Of a stretch of 64,000 nucleotides of DNA, positions 16,644 through 32,334 are shown in pieces. Made by a program: the position numbers and the translations under genes. Within the stretch, counting starts at the first letter, position 1, and each line of letters opens with the position of its first letter. The notes under the pieces are model-generated. The model searched no databases and was not told the origin of the DNA. It was given only the letters and a program-made list of their open reading frames with translations. Source of the stretch: an uncultured Collinsella sp. (lineage in GTDB: Bacteria; Actinomycetota; Coriobacteriia; Coriobacteriales; Coriobacteriaceae); assembly GCA_900549745.1 (NCBI GenBank), contig URPJ01000002.1:1-64000 (forward strand), written 5' to 3'.

Positions 16644-17575
16644 GCGCACGCACCCTTCAGGACGTGCTCGGCGCCATCGACCAGGTCGTCAACGATTTCG
16701 CGTGCGCTCTGGCGCTCGTTGACCATGCCGGCAATCTGTCCACACAAAAACGAACCCTCTTCGTAGTTGCCGTCCTTGGCGGCCTTACGCAGCGCACCGG
16801 TTCCCATAGCACCGAGCTCCTCGGCACTCGCGCCGGAACCCTCGCTCTTGGCATAGGCGTTGGTGAAGGGGCTCTTGAGGGCGCGCACTGGATGTCCCGT
16901 CGAGCGACCGGTCGCACGCGTCGAAGTGTCGTTGGCCTTCAGGACCATCTCTTTGTACTGCTCCGAGACGGTGCACTCATTCGCAACGAGAAAGCGCGTA
17001 CCCACCTGGACGCCGGCAGCGCCCAGCATAAAGGCGGCCGCCACGCCGCGGCCGTCGGCAATACCGCCGGCGGCCACGACGGGAATGTCGACCGCATCGA
17101 CGACCTGCGGCACCAGTGCCATCGTCGAGGTCTCGCCAATATGGCCGCCCGATTCGGTACCCTCGGCAACAACCGCCGTGGCTCCACGACGTGCCACGAG
17201 GCGCGCCAGCGCCACCGAGGCAACGACCGGGATGACCTTGATGCCCGCCTCGTTCCACGCCTTCATGTACTTGGCGGGATTGCCGGCGCCCGTCACGACG
17301 ACCGGCACTCGCTCGTCAATCACGACCTGCGCGACCTCGTCGGCAAACGGGCTCATGAGCATGACGTTGACGCCAAAGGGCTTATCCGTCCTGGCGCGCA
17401 GCTCGTGAATCTGGTCGCGCAGCCAGTTGGCATCGGCGTTCATGGCCGCGATAATCCCTAAGCCGCCCGCCTCGGACACTGCGGACGCCAGCGAGGCGTC
17501 GGCAATCCAGGCCATACCGCCCTGGAACACGGGCTTTTCGATGCCGAGCAGATCGCAGAGAGGAGTCTTGAGCAT
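16631..17575 (-). CDS. fabK: Enoyl-ACP reductase II (FMN-dependent)
   Basis: FabK performs the last reduction in fatty acid elongation. The 314-residue TIM-barrel flavoprotein of the nitronate monooxygenase superfamily starts with LCDLLGIEKPVFQGGMAWIA. It has the catalytic-His motif AEGTESGGHIGE (about residues 139-150) and PVVAAGGIADGRG. It stands between acpP and fabD, the FabK position in Streptococcus. No FabI-type gene is in the window. FabK enzymes are known to be insensitive to triclosan, so resistance is expected but not shown here. Confidence 0.92.
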   Translation of the reverse strand: MLKTPLCDLLGIEKPVFQGGMAWIADASLASAVSEAGGLGIIAAMNADANWLRDQIHELRARTDKPFGVNVMLMSPFADEVAQVVIDERVPVVVTGAGNPAKYMKAWNEAGIKVIPVVASVALARLVARRGATAVVAEGTESGGHIGETSTMALVPQVVDAVDIPVVAAGGIADGRGVAAAFMLGAAGVQVGTRFLVANECTVSEQYKEMVLKANDTSTRATGRSTGHPVRALKSPFTNAYAKSEGSGASAEELGAMGTGALRKAAKDGNYEEGSFLCGQIAGMVNERQSAREIVDDLVDGAEHVLKGACAWVA

Positions 17576-17577
17576 CT

Positions 17578-17814
17578 CTACTTCTCCAATGCCGCCTCGA
17601 CCGTATCGGCGAACTCGCCGACCGTCTTAGGGTTCTCCTCGGTATCGAGTTGGATGCCAAACTCGTCCTCGACGGCGACGAGGATCTCGACGGTGCCCAG
17701 ACTGTCGAGACCAATCTCCTCGAGCGTGGACTCGGGCTTCATCTCGACGTCGTCAAGACCGGCGGTCTCGCGGATAACGTCGCAAACGCGCTCGAAGGTC
17801 TTCTGATCTGCCAT
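17578..17814 (-). CDS. acpP: Acyl carrier protein
   Basis: ACP carries acyl chains on a phosphopantetheine arm. The 78-residue acidic protein has the attachment motif EEIGLDSLGTVEI with Ser38. AAAGGAG precedes the ATG. It is two bases before fabK and 51 after fabH. Confidence 0.97.
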   Translation of the reverse strand: MADQKTFERVCDVIRETAGLDDVEMKPESTLEEIGLDSLGTVEILVAVEDEFGIQLDTEENPKTVGEFADTVEAALEK

Positions 17815-17865
17815 GGTAGTTCTCCTTTGGTTGTGCCCTAGGGCGTTTTTATTTCCTATGTGCGA

Positions 17866-18825
17866 CTACTTCCAACGAAGCAGATAGCCACCTATATCCA
17901 GACCGGCGCCAAATCCAACCAAGGCGATGGTGTCGCCTGTGTGAAGTGCACCGGCGTTTGCCAGCCGGTCGAGGGCAAGCGGAATGCATGCGCTCGAAAT
18001 GTTGCCGGTCTCGCGCAACGTGCGAACCACGCGCTCGTCCGGCACGCCCAGGCGCTTGACCGCCTGGCTCAGGATTCGTTCGTTAGCCTGATGGAATACA
18101 AAATGATCGATGTCTTCGACCAAAATGCCCGCATCGATCGCAAGCTTATGGACCGTGTCGCAGATGGCGTTGACGCCGAACTTGAACACGCGGCGGCCGT
18201 TCATGGAAAGCACACTCTGGCAGTCCGAGGGAACCTTGAATGGCGAGGTGCCATCCAGCCCGGGAACGCGTAACGTCTCGACATCGGGTGCGGTCGAAAG
18301 CTCAACGGCAAGGGGATTCTCTCCCCCGGCCTCCATGACTGCAGCGCCCGCGCCATCGCCAAAGAGCACGCACGTGGCACGGTCAGTCCAGTCGAGCGCG
18401 CGCGTCATCTGCTCGGCAGCAACAACAAGCACGCGCTCGGCACGGCTGCGGGCGATATAGCCCTCGGCGACATCGAGCGCAAATACGAAGCCGGCGCAGG
18501 CCGCCGAGACATCGAAGGCAGGGCACGTCGCGCCAAGTCGCTCAGCAACGGCACACGCCTCGGCGGGAACAAGGTGGTCACCCGTCGTCGTCGAGCAGAC
18601 GATCAGATCCAGCTGGCTCGCGTCGATTCCGGACACCTGGAGTGCCCGCTCGCTCGCCGCTACGGCAAGGTCGTCAAGTGACTCGGTGGTGCAGACGTGG
18701 CGGCTCTTGATACCTGTGCGAGTAAAAATCCACTCATCCGAGGTATCGAGGAACTCAGACAGCTCGTCATTGGAAACGCTGCGCTCAGGAAGCGCCGAGC
18801 CTGTTCCAAGAATCGTGAAACCCAT
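17866..18825 (-). CDS. fabH: 3-oxoacyl-ACP synthase III
   Basis: FabH starts fatty acid synthesis by condensing an acyl-CoA primer with malonyl-ACP. The start MGFTILGTGSALPER is preceded by a perfect AGGAGGT, giving 319 residues. The Cys-His-Asn triad lies in VSAACAGFVFAL, FHQANERI and GNISSACIPLAL. It is the first gene of the ten-gene lipid operon, directly behind two dyad operators. Confidence 0.97.
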   Translation of the reverse strand: MGFTILGTGSALPERSVSNDELSEFLDTSDEWIFTRTGIKSRHVCTTESLDDLAVAASERALQVSGIDASQLDLIVCSTTTGDHLVPAEACAVAERLGATCPAFDVSAACAGFVFALDVAEGYIARSRAERVLVVAAEQMTRALDWTDRATCVLFGDGAGAAVMEAGGENPLAVELSTAPDVETLRVPGLDGTSPFKVPSDCQSVLSMNGRRVFKFGVNAICDTVHKLAIDAGILVEDIDHFVFHQANERILSQAVKRLGVPDERVVRTLRETGNISSACIPLALDRLANAGALHTGDTIALVGFGAGLDIGGYLLRWK

Positions 18826-18843
18826 CACTAACCTCCTTTGAGT

Positions 18844-18907
18844 TGTTGACGTGTTTACATCGACCAAGAGAGGATAACGCATTTCAGTCTTTGTTGACGT
18901 GTTAACA
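18844..18907. promoter_or_regulatory. Tandem operator pair between fabH and birA
   Basis: TGTTGACGTGTTTACA (18844-18859) and TGTTGACGTGTTAACA (18892-18907) differ at one base, lie 48 bp apart and are each imperfect dyads. The first lies just above the fabH ribosome site and the second where the divergent promoters should be. A dedicated lipid regulator of the FasR/FapR kind is a reasonable guess, but no regulator gene is adjacent and the sequence does not match a consensus I know. Confidence 0.65.
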
Positions 18908-19001
18908 TTAAATTGTCCAAATGCGACAAAGGCTTCACATTGTGTCTATCTCTCGACACCATTGCGCGATTGCCTTATTTACTTAGGAGGTAGCAGCTGT
19001 T

Positions 19002-19778
19002 ATGGATTCTCGTTTAACGATAGTCGACGTAACCGGATCGACCAACGATGACCTGCTCGAAGCAGGAAAACAGGGAGCGACGCACGGCACAGGACTTGCC
19101 GCCCGCGCGCAAACGGCAGGACGCGGCCGGCGCGGCCACAAGTGGGATTCAACCGCCGGCAACCTATTGCTTTCGATTGTCCTGCGTCCATGCGTTAATC
19201 CCGCAAAGTACTCTGGTCTTGCCGCCGTCAGCGGCCTAGCGGTGCTCGAAGCACTCGAAAAGCAGGGTCTTGCAAACGAGATTGGCCTCAAATGGCCCAA
19301 CGACCTGGTCGCGCGAGGACGCAAGCTCGGCGGCATTCTGGTCGAGGCCGCACGCGATAACGAAGGCAAACCTTTCGCCGTCTGCGGCATTGGCGTCAAT
19401 GTGAACTATGTGCCCCAAGAGGTGCCCGATGGCGGCCTGCCGGCAATCGGTCTCTCGGACCTTAACGAAAACGTTCCTGCCGTCGACATGCTCCTCGATG
19501 AGGTCTATCACGCAGTCGTGAACGCTGTAGATGCGTGGGCAGAACGCCTCAACGCCATGGAAGAAGACGCCGGACCGCTCGCGCCCGTCCGCGATGACTA
19601 TGTCGGTCACCTCAATTGGATCGGGGAGCACGTTATCGCCCGCTCCCCCGCTGGAGACGAGCTGGCACGAGGCATATTTAGAACGGTCGACGATTGCGGC
19701 CGCGCATGCATTGAGACCGAGAGCGGCTTGTGCGTCTTCCACTTCGAAGAAGCATCCTTGCGCCCCCTGAGCGAATAG
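19002..19778 (+). CDS. birA: Biotin-[acetyl-CoA-carboxylase] ligase
   Basis: The enzyme activates biotin with ATP and attaches it to AccB. The 258-residue protein starts directly with the catalytic domain: TGSTNDDLLE, then GRGRRGHKWDS (residues 40-50), LKWPNDLV, GGILVEA and a C-terminal SH3-like domain. It lacks the N-terminal DNA-binding domain of E. coli BirA, so it is a class I ligase and is unlikely to be a repressor. TAGGAGGT lies 10 bases before the ATG. It faces the fab-acc operon, which encodes its substrate. Confidence 0.94.
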   Translation: MDSRLTIVDVTGSTNDDLLEAGKQGATHGTGLAARAQTAGRGRRGHKWDSTAGNLLLSIVLRPCVNPAKYSGLAAVSGLAVLEALEKQGLANEIGLKWPNDLVARGRKLGGILVEAARDNEGKPFAVCGIGVNVNYVPQEVPDGGLPAIGLSDLNENVPAVDMLLDEVYHAVVNAVDAWAERLNAMEEDAGPLAPVRDDYVGHLNWIGEHVIARSPAGDELARGIFRTVDDCGRACIETESGLCVFHFEEASLRPLSE

Positions 19779-19835
19779 GGCGCCGCAGCCGTCGGCTCGG
19801 CAGACGAATTCGCTATCCCAAAATCTAAACTCAAA

Positions 19836-19873
19836 ACAAAAGGGCCCCGCTACCGTAACGGCAGCGGGGCCCT
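19836..19873. terminator. Bidirectional terminator between birA and rpsJ
   Basis: AGGGCCCCGCT pairs with AGCGGGGCCCT, with an inner CCGT/ACGG stem. On the minus strand it is followed by TTTTGTTTTG, so it should end the rpsL-rpsG-fusA-rpsJ transcript. On the plus strand only TTTAAG follows, so it is weaker for birA. Confidence 0.85.
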
Positions 19874-19894
19874 TTAAGCTATGAGCGATATCGC

Positions 19895-20203
19895 TTAAAG
19901 CTTGATGTCGATGTCGACGCCAGCGGGGAGGTCGAGACGCATGAGCGAATCAACGGTGCCCGAGGTGGGGTCGAGGATGTCGATGAGGCGCTTGTGGGTG
20001 CGCATCTCGAACTGCTCACGGGAGTCCTTGTTCACGTGCGGCGAGCGGATAACCGTGTACAGGTTGCGCTCGGTGGGCAGGGGGACAGGACCGGAGACGC
20101 GAGCGCCGGTCTTCTGAGCGGTCTCGACGATGAGCTTCGCGGACTGATCGACGACCTCGTGATCATAGCCCTTGAGGCGAATGCGGATCTTTTGGGTAGC
20201 CAA
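19895..20203 (-). CDS. rpsJ: 30S ribosomal protein S10
   Basis: S10 is a head protein of the small subunit and, with NusB, an antitermination factor. The 102-residue product has IRLKGYDHEVVDQSA and SGPVPLPTERNLYTVIRSPHVNKDSREQFEMR. It ends the str unit, 60 bases after fusA, instead of leading the S10 operon. A terminator follows, so rplC is transcribed separately 14 kb away. Confidence 0.98.
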   Translation of the reverse strand: MATQKIRIRLKGYDHEVVDQSAKLIVETAQKTGARVSGPVPLPTERNLYTVIRSPHVNKDSREQFEMRTHKRLIDILDPTSGTVDSLMRLDLPAGVDIDIKL

Positions 20204-20263
20204 CTTAAACCTCCAAAGAGTGCGAGAGATGTTCTCGCGGATTACGTAACAGGGAGCTCGAAC

Positions 20264-22363
20264 TTAGGCGTTCTTGCTCATGACCTCGTCCACGATGGAC
20301 TTGGGCGCGGGCTCATAAGAGTCGAACTGCATCGTGTAGGATGCACGGCCCTGGGTCTGGGAGCGAAGGTCGGTAGCGTAACCGAACATCTCGCCCAGCG
20401 GCACCTTGGCACGGATGAGCTTGCTGTTCTTGCGATCCTCCATGCCCTCGATCTTGCCGCGGCGACCGGAGAGGTTGCCCATAACGTCGCCCATGTACTG
20501 CTCGGGGGTCTCGACCTCGACAGCCATGATCGGCTCGAGCAGCTGCGGATCGGACTTCTTGAGGGCGTCCTTGATAGCCATGGAACCGGCGATCTTGAAG
20601 GCGGCCTCGGAGGAGTCGACCTCGTGGTAAGAACCGTCGAACAGGGTGACCTTAACGTCGAGGACCGGGAAGCCGGCGATAACACCGGTGTTCAGGGCCT
20701 CCTGGATGCCCTTGTCGATGGACGGGATGTACTCCTTGGGCACGACGCCGCCGACGATAGCGTTGACGAACTCGTAGCCGAAGCCCTCCTCCATCTTCTC
20801 GAGCTTGATGACGGCGTGGCCGTACTGACCGCGACCGCCGGACTGACGGACGAACTTACCCTCAGCCTTCTCGACGTCGTGACCAGCGGTCTCGCGGTAG
20901 GCAACCTGGGGCTTACCGACGTTAGCGTCAACCTTGAACTCGCGGAGCAGACGGTCGACGATGATCTCGAGGTGCAGCTCGCCCATGCCGGCGATGATGG
21001 TCTGGCCGGTCTCGTGGTTGGTGGACACCTGGAAGGTCGGGTCCTCCTCGGCGAGCTTGGTCAGAGCCAGGGACATCTTGTCCTGCTCGGCCTTGGTCTT
21101 GGGCTCGATGGCAACGTCGATAACGGGCTTAGCGAACTCGATCTTCTCGAGGACGATCTCCTTGCCCTCTTCGCACAGGGTGTCACCGGTGGTGGAGTTC
21201 TTGAAGCCGACGCAAGCGACGATGTCGCCGGCGGCAGCGTCGTCACGGTCGATACGCTCGGCGGCGTTCATCTCGAGGATGCGGCCGAGGCGCTCGCGCT
21301 GACCGTTGGAAGCGTTGACCACGTAGGAGCCGGACTCGGCGCGGCCGGAGTAAACGCGGACATAGGTGAGCTTACCGACGAACGGGTCGGTCATGATCTT
21401 GAAGACCAGGCCGGAGAAGGGCTCGTCGAAGGAAGGATGACGCTGGATCTCCTCGCCGGTGTCCGGATCGGTACCGGTAACGGCCTCAACGTCGAGCGGG
21501 CTGGGCAGGTAGTCGACGACAGCGTCGAGCAGCTCCTGAACGCCCTTGTTCTTGTAGGCGGAGCCCACGAAGACGAGGTTGAGCTCGTTGGCCAGAACGC
21601 CCTTGCGCAGAGCGGCCTTGAGCTCCTCGACGGTGAAGTCCTCCTCCATGAGGATCTTCTCCATGAGCTCATCGTCAAAGCTGGCAGCAGCGTCGAGGAG
21701 CTCCTCGCGCTTGGTGGCAGCGATGTCGGCGAACTCAGCCGGGATCTCGTCCATCGGCTCGGGGTAGGTCATACCCTTCTCGTCGGCCTTGAAGTCCCAT
21801 GCAGTCATGGTGACCAGGTCGATGACGCCCCAGAAGTTGTCCTCGGCGCCCATCGGGACCTGAGCGGCCACGGCGTTAGCGTCGAGACGATCCTTCATGG
21901 TCTCGATAGCGTTGAAGAAGTCAGCGCCCACGCGGTCATACTTGTTGATGAAGGCGATGCGGGGAACGTTGAAGGTAGAAGCCTGACGCCAAACGGTCTC
22001 AGACTGGGGCTGAACGCCGGCAACGGCGTCGAAGACGGCGACAGCGCCATCGAGGACGCGCAGGCAGCGCTCGACCTCGGCGGTGAAGTCAACGTGGCCC
22101 GGGGTGTCGATGATCTGGATGCGGTAGTCCTTACCGTCCTTGTTCCAGAAGCACGTGGTAGCAGCGGAGGTAATGGTTACGCCGCGCTCCTGCTCCTGAA
22201 CCATCCAGTCCATGGTGGCAGCGCCCTCATGGACCTCACCGATCTTGTGGGTCTTACCGGTGTAGTAAAGAATACGCTCGGTCGTGGTGGTCTTACCGGC
22301 ATCGATGTGGGCCATGATGCCGATGTTACGGGTATCGGAAAGCTTGTACTTAGGCTTAGCCAT
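20264..22363 (-). CDS. fusA: Elongation factor G
   Basis: EF-G drives translocation with GTP. The 699-residue protein has the P-loop in MAHIDAGKTTTTERIL (about residue 18), RGVTITSAAT, DTPGHVDF, NKYDRVGAD and the five-domain layout. It differs from the short ribosome-protection proteins (TetM) in length and in its domain IV motif GGRGQYGHAVI. It lies between rpsG and rpsJ; tuf, which often follows it, is at 59 kb. Confidence 0.98.
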   Translation of the reverse strand: MAKPKYKLSDTRNIGIMAHIDAGKTTTTERILYYTGKTHKIGEVHEGAATMDWMVQEQERGVTITSAATTCFWNKDGKDYRIQIIDTPGHVDFTAEVERCLRVLDGAVAVFDAVAGVQPQSETVWRQASTFNVPRIAFINKYDRVGADFFNAIETMKDRLDANAVAAQVPMGAEDNFWGVIDLVTMTAWDFKADEKGMTYPEPMDEIPAEFADIAATKREELLDAAASFDDELMEKILMEEDFTVEELKAALRKGVLANELNLVFVGSAYKNKGVQELLDAVVDYLPSPLDVEAVTGTDPDTGEEIQRHPSFDEPFSGLVFKIMTDPFVGKLTYVRVYSGRAESGSYVVNASNGQRERLGRILEMNAAERIDRDDAAAGDIVACVGFKNSTTGDTLCEEGKEIVLEKIEFAKPVIDVAIEPKTKAEQDKMSLALTKLAEEDPTFQVSTNHETGQTIIAGMGELHLEIIVDRLLREFKVDANVGKPQVAYRETAGHDVEKAEGKFVRQSGGRGQYGHAVIKLEKMEEGFGYEFVNAIVGGVVPKEYIPSIDKGIQEALNTGVIAGFPVLDVKVTLFDGSYHEVDSSEAAFKIAGSMAIKDALKKSDPQLLEPIMAVEVETPEQYMGDVMGNLSGRRGKIEGMEDRKNSKLIRAKVPLGEMFGYATDLRSQTQGRASYTMQFDSYEPAPKSIVDEVMSKNA

Positions 22364-22382
22364 GTTAGTTCCTTACCTTAAC

Positions 22383-22856
22383 TTACCAACGATAGTGAGA
22401 GAACGCGCGGTTGGCCTCGGCCATCTTAAAGACGTCCTCACGCTTCTTGACGGAAGCGCCCAGGCCGTTGGAAGCGTCGAGGATCTCGTTGGCGAGACGC
22501 TCGGCCATGGTCTTCTCCTTGCGAGCGCGGGAGAAGTTGACGATCCAGCGGATACCCAGAGCGGTGGAACGACGGGAGTTGACCTCCATCGGGACCTGAT
22601 AGGTAGCGCCACCGACACGCTTGGGCTTAACCTCGAGCGTGGGCTTGACGTTGTCCATAGCCTTCTTGAAGGTAGCGAGAGCGTCGCCACCCTCGGACTT
22701 CTCGGCAACGATCTCGAAAGCGGTGTAAACGATGCGCTCAGCGGTGGCCTTCTTGCCGTCAAGAAGGACCTTGTTGATGAGCTGAGTCACCAGGCGGTTG
22801 TTGTAAACGGCGTCAGGCTGAACCTCACGACGATTAGCTGCTGCACGACGCGGCAT
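22383..22856 (-). CDS. rpsG: 30S ribosomal protein S7
   Basis: S7 organises the 3' domain of 16S rRNA. The 157-residue product begins MPRRAAANRRE and has LINKVLLDGKKATAERIVY, VKPTLEVKPKRVGGATYQVPMEV and RRSTALGIRWIV. It is the second gene of the rpsL unit. Confidence 0.98.
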   Translation of the reverse strand: MPRRAAANRREVQPDAVYNNRLVTQLINKVLLDGKKATAERIVYTAFEIVAEKSEGGDALATFKKAMDNVKPTLEVKPKRVGGATYQVPMEVNSRRSTALGIRWIVNFSRARKEKTMAERLANEILDASNGLGASVKKREDVFKMAEANRAFSHYRW

Positions 22857-22929
22857 GTGAAATCTCCTTAAGTGTCTACCGTGCGGCGCTTAGGCGGCAC
22901 ACGGCGAAAGTATCAAAACGTTATCTGGC

Positions 22930-23307
22930 TTATTTAGCCTTGGGGCGCTTAGCACCGTACTTGGAACGGGCCTGCATACGGTTCTGGACCGGAGCAGCGT
23001 CGTAGGCGCCACGGATGACGTGATAACGGACACCAGGGAGGTCACGGACACGACCGCCGCGGACGAGCACGATGGAGTGCTCCTGCAGGTTGTGGCCCTC
23101 ACCCGGGATGTAAGCAGTAACTTCGATGCCGTTGACGAGGCGAACACGGGCAACCTTACGAAGAGCCGAGTTCGGCTTCTTGGGGCTCGTGGTGAAGACG
23201 CGGGTGCACACGCCGCGCTTCTGGGAGTTGTGCTGCAGAGCAGCGTTCTTGGACTTCTTGGGCACGGAACGACGGCCCTGGCGAACCAGCTGGTTAATAG
23301 TAGGCAA
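22930..23307 (-). CDS. rpsL: 30S ribosomal protein S12
   Basis: S12 lies at the decoding site and controls accuracy. The 125-residue product has the family motif TTSPKKPNSALRKVARVRL with Lys43 intact, and AYIPGEGHNLQEHS. At residue 88 (codon 23044-23046) it has Arg in GGRVRDLPGVRYH where most bacteria, including E. coli and M. tuberculosis, have Lys. Change of this Lys to Arg is a known cause of streptomycin resistance. It is the first gene of its unit, with a clear promoter. Confidence 0.98.
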   Translation of the reverse strand: MPTINQLVRQGRRSVPKKSKNAALQHNSQKRGVCTRVFTTSPKKPNSALRKVARVRLVNGIEVTAYIPGEGHNLQEHSIVLVRGGRVRDLPGVRYHVIRGAYDAAPVQNRMQARSKYGAKRPKAK

Positions 23308-23400
23308 AGCGTACTCCTTCTCGAATGATTCCAGCTTTCTGTAAAGTGCAACGGCTTGAATCGAGGGGTCAGCATCCCCCTACGAAACACGCAGTTCGAT

Positions 23401-23429
23401 AGGATACGTGCCGTTAGCTGTGCCGTCAA
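23401..23429 (-). promoter_or_regulatory. Promoter of rpsL-rpsG-fusA-rpsJ
   Basis: On the minus strand TTGACG (23424-23429) and TATCCT (23401-23406) are 17 bp apart, close to the vegetative consensus. The transcript would start about 85 bases before rpsL. Confidence 0.75.
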
Positions 23430-23453
23430 CAGACCACGCCGCCGGGCGTATCC
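23430..23453 (-). promoter_or_regulatory. Conserved motif directly upstream of the rpsL -35
   Basis: This copy reads CAGACCACGCCG then CCGGGCGTATCC in plus orientation. The GGGCGTATCC half is identical to the rplC copy; the other half is degraded. It touches the -35 hexamer. In the tuf copy the same half is 11 bp further away, one turn of the helix, so it would lie on the same face. Confidence 0.6.
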
Positions 23454-23513
23454 TTAAATAGCCACATTTCCGCAAAGCCTACACAAAAGGAATCCCCTCC
23501 TGTGCGCGCGGGT

Positions 23514-23652
23514 GGATTCCCAGACCGGGCGGCACAGGGGTTAAGTTTGCTGCTCTACAGTCCTGGCTCGCACGGAGGCCACATTAAGTGGCCTCCGGCT
23601 CGTGCGGAACTCGCGACAAACTTAAAACCTGGGCCGCCCGGTCCGGGAATCC
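23514..23652. repeat. Long palindrome family A, copy 2
   Basis: Two 36 bp arms (23514-23549 and 23617-23652, four or five mismatches) flank a core that is nearly the same as in copy 1: TGCTCTACAGTCCTG on one side and GCGGAACTCGCGACAAACTT on the other. The apical stem differs (GGAGGCCAC/GTGGCCTCC) but pairs fully. It lies 60 bases above the rpsL promoter motif. The outer arms share no sequence with copy 1 beyond TTAAGTTTG. Confidence 0.85.
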
Positions 23653-23687
23653 GACGTGCTCGTCGGGGCAACGTTCCCTTCCAAATA

Positions 23688-23718
23688 GGGACAGGTTTAT
23701 TTTGGTCGGTTTTATCTG
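23688..23718. repeat. 31 bp repeat shared with 50535-50565
   Basis: The block begins GGGACAGGTTTATTTTGGT and continues with a second half ending GGTTTTATCTG. It matches 50535-50565 with one mismatch. Here it lies between palindromes in the rpsL-rpoC gap; at 50.5 kb it follows an ABC transporter gene. No ORF spans it. Confidence 0.65.
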
Positions 23719-23779
23719 GGGAAACGTCGCACTCCAGCGCTTGTCCGCACTCACCTATTACCTGTAGATCGGCGACGTT

Positions 23780-23908
23780 TTCGGAAGTATGCGGCAAATT
23801 TTGGACTTGCTGAGCGCACAGGGGTTTTGCGATAACAAACCCGCAGGTAGAGCGCTTGAGCATATGCGGTGTGGTCAACCCATCAGGATTTTGCCGCATA
23901 CTTCCGAA
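23780..23908. repeat. 129 bp element with 19 bp terminal inverted repeats
   Basis: TTCGGAAGTATGCGGCAAA (23780-23798) is repeated in inverse at the right end, up to 23908. Inside are nested dyads, GGGTTT/AAACCC and a looser TGCTGAGCGC/GCGCTTGAGCA. The structure resembles a miniature inverted-repeat element, but no target duplication is obvious and no second copy is in this window. Confidence 0.55.
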
Positions 23909-23987
23909 TCACACCTCAAAATGACCCGTTTTCCTCCGTCCCCAAGGGATCAACGGAACGCAACAGGTTGAGTATACGCAAGCGAGC

Positions 23988-24127
23988 GGCCCCCAGAGCG
24001 TACAAGGTGGCATGAAAAAGGCAGGGCATTGACCTTTTGGTCATGCCCTGCCTTTTGAATGACAGATTGTAGCTCTGGGGGCCGCGCAGCGACGGAGGTC
24101 GCCGCCGTTCGTTAGAACGGCGGAACT
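23988..24127. repeat. Three-hairpin element family B, copy 1, after rpoC
   Basis: The element consists of an outer stem (GGCCCCCAGAG with CTCTGGGGGCC), an inner hairpin (AAAGGCAGGGCAT around GACC/GGTC) and a third hairpin (GCCGCCGTTC with GAACGGCGG at 24101-24123) that ends at the rpoC stop. The same layout and unpaired bases (AGAGCG.ACAAGGTG, CAGATTG, GCAGCG) recur at 42991-43130. The inner hairpin with its T-run should also terminate rpoC transcription. Confidence 0.8.
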
Positions 24128-24129
24128 AG

Positions 24130-28605
<4,476 letters not shown>

Positions 28606-28611
28606 AGTCAA

Positions 28612-32103
<3,492 letters not shown>

Positions 32104-32176
32104 CAGGTTTTTCCTCCTTCACGGAAATGCTCGGTGGGTTGGCGAGGCATAGCTTCGCCAGTTATCGCAACCTAAT

Positions 32177-32204
32177 AGTTTATCAGGTACCGACCGTTGG
32201 GCAA
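32177..32204 (-). promoter_or_regulatory. Probable rpoBC promoter
   Basis: On the minus strand TTGCCC (32199-32204) and TAAACT (32177-32182) are 16 bp apart, about 75 bases before rpoB. The match is moderate. The galU terminator lies downstream of this point on the far side, so rpoBC has its own transcript rather than being fed from rplJL. Confidence 0.5.
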
Positions 32205-32334
32205 GAAAAGCCTTGACGCGATTGAGTTTTTGGAGTAGCAAAGTTTTTCGACAGAAAACACGCAGGTAGATGTATGTGTATCGAACATCTGTTCATATAT
32301 TTTCTGTGAACAGAGAGCCGGCAATCGAAGCTCT

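Noticed and set aside
19994..22381. A plus-strand open frame of nearly 800 codons opposite fusA and rpsJ
   Set aside because: It is a mirror of the fusA codons; composition (Leu, Gly, Asp, Val rich) is that of antisense frames in this genome.
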